Shown piece after piece: positions 1 through 7,276 of a stretch of 64,000 nucleotides of DNA. Within the stretch, counting starts at the first letter, position 1, and every line of letters starts with the position of its first letter. The position numbers were made by a program, and so were the translations under genes. The notes under the pieces were generated by a model. That model was not told the DNA's origin, did not search any database, and was given only the letters and a program-made list of their open reading frames with translations. The stretch comes from Oscillospiraceae bacterium (GTDB lineage Bacteria; Bacillota; Clostridia; Oscillospirales; Oscillospiraceae): positions 1-64,000 of the forward strand of contig JAHHSJ010000001.1 of NCBI GenBank assembly GCA_020025295.1, written 5' to 3'.

Positions 1-73
1 GGTTTATAGTAACCAACTTATAAAACTGAGCTTCTAACTCAATCAATAAGGCAACTAAAGTTGCCAACTGCAT
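1..73 (-). CDS. Partial small ORF running off the left edge
   Basis: A leftward frame opens with ATG at 73 and stays open to the window edge, giving 24 residues of an amphipathic Leu/Ala-rich start (MQLATLVALLIELEAQ). No good ribosome site precedes the ATG. The frame is open back to a stop near 108, so the start is uncertain. The only support is a strong leftward promoter at 178-206. I do not recognise the product, and it could equally be untranslated RNA. Confidence 0.2.
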   Translation of the reverse strand, partial: MQLATLVALLIELEAQFYKLVTIN

Positions 74-177
74 ACGCAGTTCTCGGCATTCGACCCGGCT
101 GTCCGTATGGCCTCAGCCGATCAGATCGGCGGTCGTATATCTTGCTTCGGAAAACTCATTCCAATTGAGACTGGAAA

Positions 178-206
178 AGTATAGCACACTTTTCGACAGG
201 TGTCAA
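178..206 (-). promoter_or_regulatory. Strong sigma-A promoter, leftward
   Basis: On the minus strand, TTGACA (201-206), a 17-nt spacer and TATACT (178-183) form a near-consensus promoter reading off the left edge. The transcript would start near 171. It carries an inverted repeat gccgatc-a-gatcggc at 116-130 and a possible 12-residue leader peptide from an ATG at 159. Confidence 0.6.
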
Positions 207-261
207 TGCACATCTGGAGACGGCTGAGGAGCAAAAGGACACAAATCGTCGGAAAACGGCA

Positions 262-279
262 GCCGCACGGAGGTGCGGC
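262..279 (-). terminator. Weak terminator after histidine phosphatase
   Basis: A 7-bp stem gccgcac/gtgcggc with a 4-nt loop lies 50 nt downstream of the leftward phosphatase gene. Only TTTT follows, after CTGCCG on the minus strand, so termination may be weak. Confidence 0.4.
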
Positions 280-329
280 GGTCAAAAAGTTGGATTGGTA
301 CGGGCGAGTGCCGGTTCAGCGGTCACGCC

Positions 330-929
330 TTACGCACCGTAGATGCGGCCCTCTTCCACCAGAGTAATGACCCCGTTGGTGCAGCTCAGCACGGTAGAGG
401 AGCAGTTCTTCTGAGGGGGATTGCGCCAAAAATCTGCCAGCGGCAGCTCCGTGAGCAGGCTCACCACGGAGCGGATGAGTGCCCCGTGACTGACCAGCAG
501 TACATCGTGGTAGTTCTGCTGTTCCAGAGGGCGAATCACCTCGTCCAGCACCAGCTGAGCCCGGTGCAGCATATCCTCGTAGGACTCACCGCCCTCCAAA
601 GGCACATAGGCGCAGGGGTCATTGAAAATGCACTGGCACAGGGGATGCTCCGTGACCACCGTGCCCTCCAATTTGCCAAAGCCCATTTCAATGAGCCGCT
701 CTTCCTTGTGAACGGGCAGATTATGGTAGGCGGCCACGGCCTGAGCCGTCTGCTGGGTGCGGCAGAGGGGACTTGCGGCGATGTAGTCCAACGGCAGGTC
801 CTTCATGCCTTCGGCAGCGGAGCGGGCCTGCTCCAAACCGGTTTCGTTGAGGGGAATATCCGAGCGGCCCTGCATCCGATGGGAGCGGTTCCAATCGGTG
901 AGGCCGTGACGCATCATATAAATGTTCAT
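330..929 (-). CDS. Histidine phosphatase family protein (phosphoglycerate-mutase-like)
   Basis: A 199-residue cytosolic histidine phosphatase. The N-terminal MNIYMMRHGLTDWN holds the phospho-accepting RHG at residues 7-9. The second catalytic histidine is in LLVSHGALIR near residue 150, and an acidic EMGFGKLEG loop lies between. The fold (branch 1) covers cofactor-dependent phosphoglycerate mutases, CobC and many broad phosphatases; the length fits the phosphatase group, and the substrate cannot be told. The start at 929 was chosen because homologues begin just before the RHG motif and GGAAGGA lies 11 nt upstream; an ATG at 968 lacks a ribosome site. It is a single-gene unit with its own promoter at 980-1007. 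Confidence 0.85.
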   Translation of the reverse strand: MNIYMMRHGLTDWNRSHRMQGRSDIPLNETGLEQARSAAEGMKDLPLDYIAASPLCRTQQTAQAVAAYHNLPVHKEERLIEMGFGKLEGTVVTEHPLCQCIFNDPCAYVPLEGGESYEDMLHRAQLVLDEVIRPLEQQNYHDVLLVSHGALIRSVVSLLTELPLADFWRNPPQKNCSSTVLSCTNGVITLVEEGRIYGA

Positions 930-979
930 GAGTACCAGAGTCCTTCCTTCGCTCTTTTTGTTCGTCATACACTGGTTTT

Positions 980-1007
980 ATTATACCTTATTTGTCAGAA
1001 TTCGCAA
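980..1007 (-). promoter_or_regulatory. Promoter of histidine phosphatase gene
   Basis: Minus-strand TTGCGA (1002-1007), a 16-nt spacer and perfect TATAAT (980-985), about 50 nt upstream of the start codon. Confidence 0.6.
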
Positions 1008-1032
1008 CTCTTTTCCATTGGAAAGCAATCCC

Positions 1033-1061
1033 TTGCGCCGGAGGGCAAAATAGGGTAAGAT
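1033..1061 (+). promoter_or_regulatory. Promoter of GNAT gene
   Basis: TTGCGC (1033-1038), a 17-nt spacer and TAAGAT (1056-1061), followed by AAGGAGGG at 1071-1078, which sets the GTG start at 1085. Confidence 0.45.
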
Positions 1062-1084
1062 GGACAGAAAAAGGAGGGAATGCT

Positions 1085-1570
1085 GTGATTCGACCGGCAC
1101 AAGAAGGAGAATTGCCCCGCTTGATGGAGATTTTCGACATTGCCAAGGCCTATATGCGCCGTAACGGTAATGGCGGTCAGTGGGGAGATGAATACCCGTC
1201 AGAGGAGTTTCTGCGGGGGGATTTGAGCAAGAATGAACTCTATGTGGTGGAGCGGGACGGTGTCATCCATGGCTGTTTTGTCCTTGCCGAGGGAGAAGAC
1301 CCCACCTACGCCACCATTGACGGAGCGTGGCACGGAGATGGCGCCTACGGAACCATTCATCGGGTGGCAGCCGACGGCTGCGGCGGCATTTTTGCGGAGG
1401 TGATGGACTTTGCCAAGGCACGGCACTCCATGCTGCGCATCGACACCCATGAGGACAATGCTACCATGCACCATCTGGTGCAAAAGCACGGCTTTCGGCG
1501 CTGTGGTATCATTTTTCTGGAGGGCTATGGCGGCCCTAGAGTGGCTTACGACTGGTGCCGGGAGAGCTGA
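1085..1570 (+). CDS. GNAT family N-acetyltransferase
   Basis: A 161-residue GNAT-type acetyltransferase, expected to move an acetyl group from acetyl-CoA to an unknown amine. The start is GTG at 1085, six bases after AAGGAGGG; upstream in-frame ATGs have no ribosome site. The acetyl-CoA segment is degenerate (YGTIHRVAADGCGG, about residues 87-100), but the C-terminal LRIDTHEDNATMHHLVQKHG pattern (about residues 116-135) and GFRRCGIIF are typical of the fold. It is a single gene, divergent from the phosphatase. The substrate is unknown; protein, antibiotic or small-amine acetylation are all possible. Confidence 0.8.
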   Translation: MIRPAQEGELPRLMEIFDIAKAYMRRNGNGGQWGDEYPSEEFLRGDLSKNELYVVERDGVIHGCFVLAEGEDPTYATIDGAWHGDGAYGTIHRVAADGCGGIFAEVMDFAKARHSMLRIDTHEDNATMHHLVQKHGFRRCGIIFLEGYGGPRVAYDWCRES

Positions 1571-1672
1571 CCGGGCAGTGTGCAGCAACATGAAAAATGC
1601 CGCCTCAGTGGGAGAATCGCATGAAAAAAGGGCCTGCAACTGTCAGTTGCCGGAAGTTCCAAGTGCGGTTGG

Positions 1673-1701
1673 TCGACACATGGGGCTGTGGGTGCTATAG
1701 T
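1673..1701 (+). promoter_or_regulatory. Promoter of XRE regulator gene
   Basis: TCGACA (1673-1678), a 17-nt spacer and TATAGT (1696-1701) with an extended TGC just before the -10 box; transcription would start about 25 nt before the ATG at 1733. Confidence 0.6.
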
Positions 1702-1732
1702 AAGGACATCTGAAACAGGACGAGGTGAGGAT

Positions 1733-2323
1733 ATGACGCTGGCGGAGAACATTGCCGCACTGCGGACGGAAAAGAAGCTGTCTCAAGGAGCGCTTGCGGA
1801 GCAGGTCGGGGTGTCCCGGCAATCCGTGTCCAAATGGGAGACCGGGGCGAGTACACCAGACTTGGAGAAGCTGATGCTTCTGGCGGATTTCTTTGGGGTG
1901 ACCTTGGATGCGTTGGTGAAGGACAGCACTCCTGCACCAAGTGTTGTGGAAAACGAATCCCCTGAGCCAATCCCGGTGGAAGTCACAGCGGTTTCATATG
2001 CAGAACCCCGAAAAGGGGCGACGCAACAGAGAATCGCAGCCTGTCTGTTGATTCTGGGCGGAATTGCCGCCATTGCAGGCTTCGCCTTGCTGCCGCCGCT
2101 GCTGTTCTTGGCGGTCTACCTGCTGCTTTGCAGCCTCATTTGCTTTGCGGTGAAGCGCTATGCCGAATTGGTGATCGGATGGGGTACTTTCTTGGGACTG
2201 GTTGTCCTGTCCCCCTATCTGTTCGGCTCGCCGGTGTTCGTCTGGATCGGTCTGGCAGGGCTGGCGGTGACTGCCCTTAGGACGGCTTGGGTGATTTACA
2301 AAGCGGTGGGACAAACCAAGTAA
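1733..2323 (+). CDS. XRE-family regulator with C-terminal membrane segments
   Basis: A 196-residue protein with an N-terminal Cro/C1-type helix-turn-helix (residues 1-60, LSQGALAEQVGVSRQSVSKWE as recognition region) joined by a Pro/Glu linker to a hydrophobic C-terminal half with about four membrane segments (roughly residues 98-185). Such HTH-membrane fusions are common in Clostridia and often control a nearby immunity or transporter gene; here the SdpI-like gene is convergent, so that link is only suggestive. The start at 1733 follows GAGGTGAGG. The ligand is unknown. Confidence 0.8.
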   Translation: MTLAENIAALRTEKKLSQGALAEQVGVSRQSVSKWETGASTPDLEKLMLLADFFGVTLDALVKDSTPAPSVVENESPEPIPVEVTAVSYAEPRKGATQQRIAACLLILGGIAAIAGFALLPPLLFLAVYLLLCSLICFAVKRYAELVIGWGTFLGLVVLSPYLFGSPVFVWIGLAGLAVTALRTAWVIYKAVGQTK

Positions 2324-2345
2324 CCTCCTGCACTAAGAAAAAAGA

Positions 2346-2380
2346 AGCCCGGAGCGTATCCTGTGGATACGCTCCGGGCT
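2346..2380. terminator. Bidirectional terminator between convergent genes
   Basis: A perfect 16-bp stem (2346-2361/2365-2380) with a 3-nt loop. On the minus strand a T-rich run follows, serving the SdpI-like gene; on the plus strand the tail is weaker. Confidence 0.8.
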
Positions 2381-2396
2381 TGTGCTTTCGTGAAGC

Positions 2397-2774
2397 TTAT
2401 TTGCGGTTCCCGTTGGGATCGAAGTTCTTTTTCAGGGCGTTTTCGGTTGGAATGAGGGTCAGAACCAGAAGTACCATTTGAATCGTGACCAGAAACAGAG
2501 CAAGGATCGCAATGGTGTTGATGGTACTTCTCACAAAGGGAAGCTGCACCAAAATGGTTGGAACGGTCGTCAACCAGCCAATCTTCCACCACAGCCGACC
2601 GCAATAGTGGTGAGCGAATTGCCAAGTATCCGTGTTCTGCATGGAGCGTTTGGTGCGATAACCACAGATGCTGTTGATTTCCGCAGGTGTGTGTTTCCAC
2701 ATCCACCAGCCGAAACCGATCATCATTGCCGGAATCAGCAGGTTAACGGCAAACATAAACCACCAAAACCACAT
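2397..2774 (-). CDS. SdpI-family membrane protein
   Basis: A 125-residue integral membrane protein. The central CGYRTKRSMQNTDTWQFA (about residues 37-54) is the hallmark of the SdpI/YfhL family, flanked by about three membrane segments. B. subtilis SdpI is the immunity protein and signal receptor for the SdpC killing factor; family members without a toxin nearby are widespread, and no SdpC homologue is visible here. ATG at 2774 was chosen because AAAGG sits at good spacing; the ATG three codons upstream abuts the ribosome site. Role as immunity protein or general stress membrane protein is open. Confidence 0.75.
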   Translation of the reverse strand: MWFWWFMFAVNLLIPAMMIGFGWWMWKHTPAEINSICGYRTKRSMQNTDTWQFAHHYCGRLWWKIGWLTTVPTILVQLPFVRSTINTIAILALFLVTIQMVLLVLTLIPTENALKKNFDPNGNRK

Positions 2775-2880
2775 AGAACTCATCCTTTCCCGTTGGAGAC
2801 GGTATGCTTTCACTCCACCCCTCCGTTTGCGGTCAGTATAGCACAGCACGGGGCAAAAGAACAGACGGAACGAAATAGAA

Positions 2881-2910
2881 AAACGGCAGCATCTTGCGAT
2901 GCTGCCGTTT
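2881..2910 (-). terminator. Terminator after GGGtGRT gene
   Basis: A 13-bp stem aaacggcagcatc/gatgctgccgttt with loop ttgc; on the minus strand it is followed by TTTTTCTATTTC. Confidence 0.8.
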
Positions 2911-2982
2911 CTATTATAATCTCGCTGAAAAGCGGAGATTTTCTCGTTTGGACAAACAGGGGTAATGACTCAAAAGGGTCAA

Positions 2983-3987
2983 TTACTTGTTATTCAGAGC
3001 CTCGTTGACAGCAACAGCCACGGAGACGGTCATACCGACCATGGGGTTGTTGCCTGCGCCCAGGAAGCCCATCATCTCGACGTGGGCGGGCACAGAGGAG
3101 GAACCGGCGAACTGAGCGTCGGAATGCATACGACCCATGGTATCGGTCATGCCGTAGGAAGCAGGGCCGGCAGCCATGTTGTCGGGATGCAGGGTACGGC
3201 CGGTACCACCGCCGGAAGCGACGGAGAAGTAACGCTTGCCCTGCTCGATGCACTCCTTCTTGTAAGTGCCGGCAACGGGATGCTGGAAGCGGGTGGGGTT
3301 GGTGGAGTTACCGGTGATGGAAACATCCACGCCCTCGTGGTGCATGATAGCCACGCCCTCGCGGACGTCGTCAGCGCCGTAGCACTTGACGGCAGCGCGC
3401 TCGCCCTTGGAGTAGGGGACCTCGCGAACGATCTTCAGCTCACCGGTGTAGTAATCGAACTGAGTCTGCACATAGGTGAAGCCGTTGATGCGGCTGATGA
3501 TCTGAGCGGCGTCCTTGCCCAGACCGTTCAGGATAACGCGCAGGGGCTCCTTACGAGCCTTGTTGGCGTTACGAGCAATGCCGATAGCACCCTCAGCAGC
3601 GGCGAAGGACTCGTGGCCAGCCAGGAAGGCGAAGCACTTGGTCTCGTCACGCAGCAGCATGGCGCCCAGATTGCCGTGGCCCAGACCAACCTTACGGTCG
3701 TCAGCGACGGAACCGGGGATGCAGAAAGCCTGCAGGCCGATGCCGATCGCCTCAGCGGCCTCAGCGGCGGTCTTTACGCCCTTCTTGATGGCGATAGCAG
3801 CGCCCAGCGTGTAAGCCCAGCGGGCATTCTCGAAGCTGATGGGCTGGATCTCGGCGACGATGTCATAGGGGTTGAAGCCGTACTCCTTGCACAGCTCCAG
3901 GCACTCCTCGATGGAGGAGAAACCGTACTCAGCCAGAACAGGGGTGATCTGGTTGATTCGTCTTTCGTAAGATTCAAACAGTGCCAT
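2983..3987 (-). CDS. GGGtGRT protein (conserved, function unknown)
   Basis: A 334-residue soluble protein with the diagnostic GGGTGRT at residues 259-265 inside SVASGGGTGRTLHPDNMA, which names a conserved family found mainly in anaerobic Firmicutes. No signal peptide, membrane segment or enzyme motif is evident. A Gly-rich GLGHGNLGAM (101-110) and an HHEGVDVSITGNSTNPTRF stretch (216-234) look like ligand-binding loops, but the reaction is unknown. It lies 11 bases after an Fe-S scaffold-like gene and shares its promoter and terminator, so the two probably act together. AAGGTG precedes the ATG. Family assignment is firm, function unknown. Confidence 0.9.
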   Translation of the reverse strand: MALFESYERRINQITPVLAEYGFSSIEECLELCKEYGFNPYDIVAEIQPISFENARWAYTLGAAIAIKKGVKTAAEAAEAIGIGLQAFCIPGSVADDRKVGLGHGNLGAMLLRDETKCFAFLAGHESFAAAEGAIGIARNANKARKEPLRVILNGLGKDAAQIISRINGFTYVQTQFDYYTGELKIVREVPYSKGERAAVKCYGADDVREGVAIMHHEGVDVSITGNSTNPTRFQHPVAGTYKKECIEQGKRYFSVASGGGTGRTLHPDNMAAGPASYGMTDTMGRMHSDAQFAGSSSVPAHVEMMGFLGAGNNPMVGMTVSVAVAVNEALNNK

Positions 3988-3998
3988 TTGTAATCACC

Positions 3999-4700
3999 TT
4001 ATTCCTTTCTGGGGTCGATGTACTTCACAGCGCCGTCCTCGGCGGTGAAGCGGCCATAGTGGCCCTTAGCCTTCTCCAGAGCGTCATTGGCGTCCATGCC
4101 GTTGCGGATGGACTCCATCATCTTGCCCAGATGGACGAACTCATAGCCGATGATGGCGTTGTTCTCGTCCAGAGCCAGACGGGTGATGTAACCCTCAGTC
4201 AGAGCCAGATAACGGGGGCCCTTCTCCTTGGTGGAGAAGATGGTGCCGACCTGACCGCACAGACCCTTGCCCAGGTCCTCCAGGCTGGCGCCGATGGGCA
4301 GGCCGCCCTCGGAGAAAGCAGTCTGGGTACGGCCGTAAACGATCTGCAGGAACAGCTCGCGCATAGCGGTGTTGATAGCGTCGCACACCAGGTCGGTGTT
4401 CAGAGCCTCCAGCAGGGTCTTGCCGATGAGGATTTCGCCGGCCATAGCGGCGGAGTGAGTCATACCGGTGCAGCCGATGGTCTCCACCAGAGCCTCCTCG
4501 ATGATGCCGTCCTTGACATTCAGGGTCAGCTTGCAGGCGCCCTGCTGAGGAGCGCACCAGCCGATACCGTGAGTCAGACCGTTGATGTCGGAGATCTCCT
4601 TAGCCTGAACCCACTTGCCCTCTTCGGGAATGGGAGCGGGGCCATGATAGGCGCCCTTGGCGACGGGACACATGTTCTGAACTTCGTGGGAGTAGATCAT
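3999..4700 (-). CDS. NifU/IscU-like iron-sulfur scaffold protein, partner of GGGtGRT protein
   Basis: A 233-residue protein resembling the IscU/NifU N-terminal scaffold fold. ETIGCTGMTHSAAMAGE (about residues 73-89) matches the first-cysteine loop of IscU; other cysteines lie at 11, 49, 56, 106 and 148. It is longer than IscU (about 130 residues), with an extra N-terminal part and a C-terminal tail of about 70 residues. No cysteine desulfurase is nearby, so it is unlikely to be the housekeeping Isc/Suf scaffold. Start at 4700 follows AAAGGAA with 10-nt spacing. It is first gene of the pair with the GGGtGRT protein. Confidence 0.8.
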   Translation of the reverse strand: MIYSHEVQNMCPVAKGAYHGPAPIPEEGKWVQAKEISDINGLTHGIGWCAPQQGACKLTLNVKDGIIEEALVETIGCTGMTHSAAMAGEILIGKTLLEALNTDLVCDAINTAMRELFLQIVYGRTQTAFSEGGLPIGASLEDLGKGLCGQVGTIFSTKEKGPRYLALTEGYITRLALDENNAIIGYEFVHLGKMMESIRNGMDANDALEKAKGHYGRFTAEDGAVKYIDPRKE

Positions 4701-4740
4701 AGTCACACAATTCCTTTCTCTCATCCTATTTCCGGATGAT

Positions 4741-4768
4741 ATATTACCTAAGTGTTCCAGCAGGACAA
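4741..4768 (-). promoter_or_regulatory. Possible promoter of the Fe-S scaffold/GGGtGRT pair
   Basis: Minus-strand TTGTCC (4763-4768), 16-nt spacer, TAATAT (4741-4746), about 40 nt upstream of the start at 4700. Confidence 0.4.
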
Positions 4769-4790
4769 ACTGCCCTGCGTCACGCCGGGG

Positions 4791-4818
4791 CGGGTGAGGG
4801 CCCGAAGGGACTCACCCG
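4791..4818 (-). other. Stable hairpin after gpmI
   Basis: An 8-bp stem cgggtgag/ctcacccg with an inner ccc-gaa-ggg stem. No T-tract follows, so it looks like an mRNA-stabilising or partial-termination hairpin between gpmI and the next pair. Confidence 0.5.
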
Positions 4819-4853
4819 ACAGCGGCAGAAAAGACAAACAAAGGATGCCGGGA

Positions 4854-6368
4854 TTAGCGAATCAGGCTGACGCCGTTCATCTCGACCGGCTTTTCCAGAC
4901 CCATCAGGTCCAGCATGGTGGGAGCGATGTCGGCCAGACGACCGTCCTTCAGCTCCACATCGGCACCAACGATGCAGAAGGGCACCAGATTGGTGGTGTG
5001 AGCGGTGAAGGGGCTCTCGCCGTCGTCCTGAAGCATCTGCTCGGCGTTGCCGTGGTCAGCGGTGATCAGAGCGATGCCGCCCATCTCACGGGTGGCGGCA
5101 ACCACCTTGCCCACACACTCGTCCACGGTTTCGACTGCCTTGACGGCAGCGTCAAACACGCCGGTGTGGCCAACCATGTCACAGTTGGCGAAGTTCAGGA
5201 TAATCACATCGTACTTGCCGCTCTTGATGTGATCCACGCACTTCTCGCAGACCTCAGGAGCGGACATTTCAGGCTGCAGATCGTAGGTAGCCACCTTGGG
5301 GGAAGCCACCAGGCAGCGATCCTCGCCGGGGAAGGTCTGCTCCACGCCGCCGTTGAAGAAGAAGGTGACATGGGCATACTTTTCGGTCTCAGCGATACGC
5401 AGCTGGGTCAGACCGCTCTCGGCGATGTACTGACCAAAGATATTCTGCAGCTTCTCCTTGGGATAGGCCACGGACACATTGGGCATGGTGGCGTCGTAGG
5501 AGGTGGTGCAGACAAAATGCACAGGGAAGAAGCCCTTCTTCCGCTCAAATCCGGTGAACTCGGGGTCCACCAGAGTGCGGGTGATCTCACGGGCACGGTC
5601 GGGGCGGAAGTTCATGAAGATGCAGGCGTCACCCTCGCTGATGGCGGCGTTCTCAGCACAGACCACAGGAATGACGAACTCGTCGGTCACGCCGGCGTCA
5701 TAGCTCTTCTGAATAGCGTCCACGGGATCGGGATTGAAGGAAGCGCTCTCGCCGTAAACCATGGCGGAGTAAGCCTTTTCCACTCGGTCCCAGTTGGTGT
5801 CGCGGTCCATGGCATAGTAGCGGCCGTTGACGGTGGCGATCTTGGCGCCAAACTCGTCGCAGGTAGCCTTCATGTCGGCGACAAACTCCTTGCCGGAGGT
5901 GGGAGGCACATCACGGCCGTCCATAAAGCAGTGGACGAAGATCTTCTCGCAGCCCAGCTGGTGAGCCATTTTCACAGCGGCCTTCATGTGGTCGATGTGA
6001 GAGTGGACACCGCCGTTGCTCAGCAGACCCATGATGTGCACGGCCTTGCCGGCATCACGGGCGGCAACCATGGCTTCCTTGTAGACGGGATTCTCGAAGA
6101 AATCACCGTCAGCGATAGCCTTGGAAATCTTGGGCAGATCCTGGAACACAACACGGCCTGCGCCGATGTTGGTGTGACCCACTTCGCTGTTGCCCATCTG
6201 ACCCTCAGGCAGACCCACATCCAGTCCGGAAGCGGACAGGTGGGAGAAGGGATTGTTGGCAAACAGGTCATCCAGGACAGGCGTTTTGGCGGCATGGACA
6301 GCGTTGCCCATATCGGTGGAACGCATGCCGTAACCGTCCATAATGATCAGAATCGTAGGTGTTTTCAT
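4854..6368 (-). CDS. gpmI: 2,3-bisphosphoglycerate-independent phosphoglycerate mutase
   Basis: Interconverts 3- and 2-phosphoglycerate in glycolysis, using two Mn ions and a phosphoserine. At 504 residues it is the usual size. IIMDGYGMR (8-16) carries the metal-binding aspartate, and GQMGNSEVGH (56-65) the catalytic serine at 61. ITADHGNAEQML and TAHTTNLVPF near the C-terminus supply further metal ligands. It is last in the leftward run trmL-pgk-tpiA-gpmI, 24 bases after tpiA, and has the abundant-protein codon choice of its neighbours. Identity is firm. Confidence 0.97.
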   Translation of the reverse strand: MKTPTILIIMDGYGMRSTDMGNAVHAAKTPVLDDLFANNPFSHLSASGLDVGLPEGQMGNSEVGHTNIGAGRVVFQDLPKISKAIADGDFFENPVYKEAMVAARDAGKAVHIMGLLSNGGVHSHIDHMKAAVKMAHQLGCEKIFVHCFMDGRDVPPTSGKEFVADMKATCDEFGAKIATVNGRYYAMDRDTNWDRVEKAYSAMVYGESASFNPDPVDAIQKSYDAGVTDEFVIPVVCAENAAISEGDACIFMNFRPDRAREITRTLVDPEFTGFERKKGFFPVHFVCTTSYDATMPNVSVAYPKEKLQNIFGQYIAESGLTQLRIAETEKYAHVTFFFNGGVEQTFPGEDRCLVASPKVATYDLQPEMSAPEVCEKCVDHIKSGKYDVIILNFANCDMVGHTGVFDAAVKAVETVDECVGKVVAATREMGGIALITADHGNAEQMLQDDGESPFTAHTTNLVPFCIVGADVELKDGRLADIAPTMLDLMGLEKPVEMNGVSLIR

Positions 6369-6392
6369 GAAATCAAACCCTCCTGCCGAAAA

Positions 6393-7166
6393 TCAGTCCT
6401 GATTGGCAGCGTTGATGATGGTGGTGAAGTCCTCAGCCTTCAGGCTGGCGCCGCCGATCAGACCGCCGTCCACATCGGGCTGAGCCAGCAGCTCTTCGGC
6501 GTTCTTGGCGTTCATGCTGCCGCCGTACAGGATGGTGACGCTGCGAGCCACACGGGCGCCGTACAGCTTGCGGATGACGGTGCGGATCTCCTCGTTGACC
6601 TCGTTGGCCTGCTCAGCGGTAGCAGTCATGCCGGTGCCGATGGCCCACAGGGGCTCGTAAGCGATGACGACATGGCGCATCTTCTCAGCGGGAACGTTGG
6701 CTAGAGCGGTCTTGACCTGCAGGTCGATCAGCTCCTTGGTGATGCCCAGCTGACGCTGCTCCAGGCTCTCGCCCACGCAGACGACAGGACGCAGGCCGGC
6801 GTTGATAGCGGCATGGACCTTCTTGTTGACGATGATATCGTCATCGTTCCAGTACTGGCGACGCTCGGAGTGACCGATAATCACATACTTCACGCCCAGA
6901 TCCTTCAGCATAGCGGCAGACACCTCGCCGGTGTAAGCGCCCTTCTCCTCGAAGTGCAGGTTCTCAGCGCCGATGGCAACACGGGTGTCCTTAAAAGCCT
7001 TCAGGGCAGCGGGGATGTTGACGAAGGGAACGCAGATGAGAACCTCGCACCACTTGGCACGGGGCATGACAGCCTTCAGCTCGTCGGCAAAAGCGCGAGT
7101 CTCGGAGGCAGTCTTATTCATTTTCCAGTTACCAGCAATAATGGTCTTACGATAACGTCTGTTCAT
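6393..7166 (-). CDS. tpiA: Triosephosphate isomerase
   Basis: Interconverts dihydroxyacetone phosphate and glyceraldehyde 3-phosphate in the cytosol. The 257 residues hold all catalytic groups: Asn13 and Lys15 in AGNWKMN, His99 in IIGHSERRQ, and Glu171 in AYEPLWAIGTG. The phosphate-binding LYGGSMNAKN and GGLIGGASL close the barrel. It lies between pgk and gpmI in the glycolytic operon, with a hairpin-containing 110-base gap after pgk. A good AGGAG ribosome site precedes ATG. Identity is firm. Confidence 0.97.
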   Translation of the reverse strand: MNRRYRKTIIAGNWKMNKTASETRAFADELKAVMPRAKWCEVLICVPFVNIPAALKAFKDTRVAIGAENLHFEEKGAYTGEVSAAMLKDLGVKYVIIGHSERRQYWNDDDIIVNKKVHAAINAGLRPVVCVGESLEQRQLGITKELIDLQVKTALANVPAEKMRHVVIAYEPLWAIGTGMTATAEQANEVNEEIRTVIRKLYGARVARSVTILYGGSMNAKNAEELLAQPDVDGGLIGGASLKAEDFTTIINAANQD

Positions 7167-7224
7167 TACTGATTGCTCCTTATTTCTAACAAATGTATTT
7201 ATAGAAGAATCCTGTTGACTGGCG

Positions 7225-7251
7225 GCGGACTCTCCCGGAGGGAAAGTCCGC
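7225..7251 (-). other. Intercistronic hairpin between pgk and tpiA
   Basis: A 7-bp stem gcggact/agtccgc with further internal pairing (ctccc/ggag). No T-tract follows, so it is not a strong terminator; it may protect the pgk 3' end or mark an RNA-processing point. Confidence 0.5.
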
Positions 7252-7276
7252 GGTCAAAGGAATTTCTTATCTTACT

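Noticed and set aside
4752..6704. A 650-codon open frame opposite gpmI and tpiA
   Set aside because: gpmI and tpiA catalytic motifs are intact on the minus strand; this frame is a shadow.
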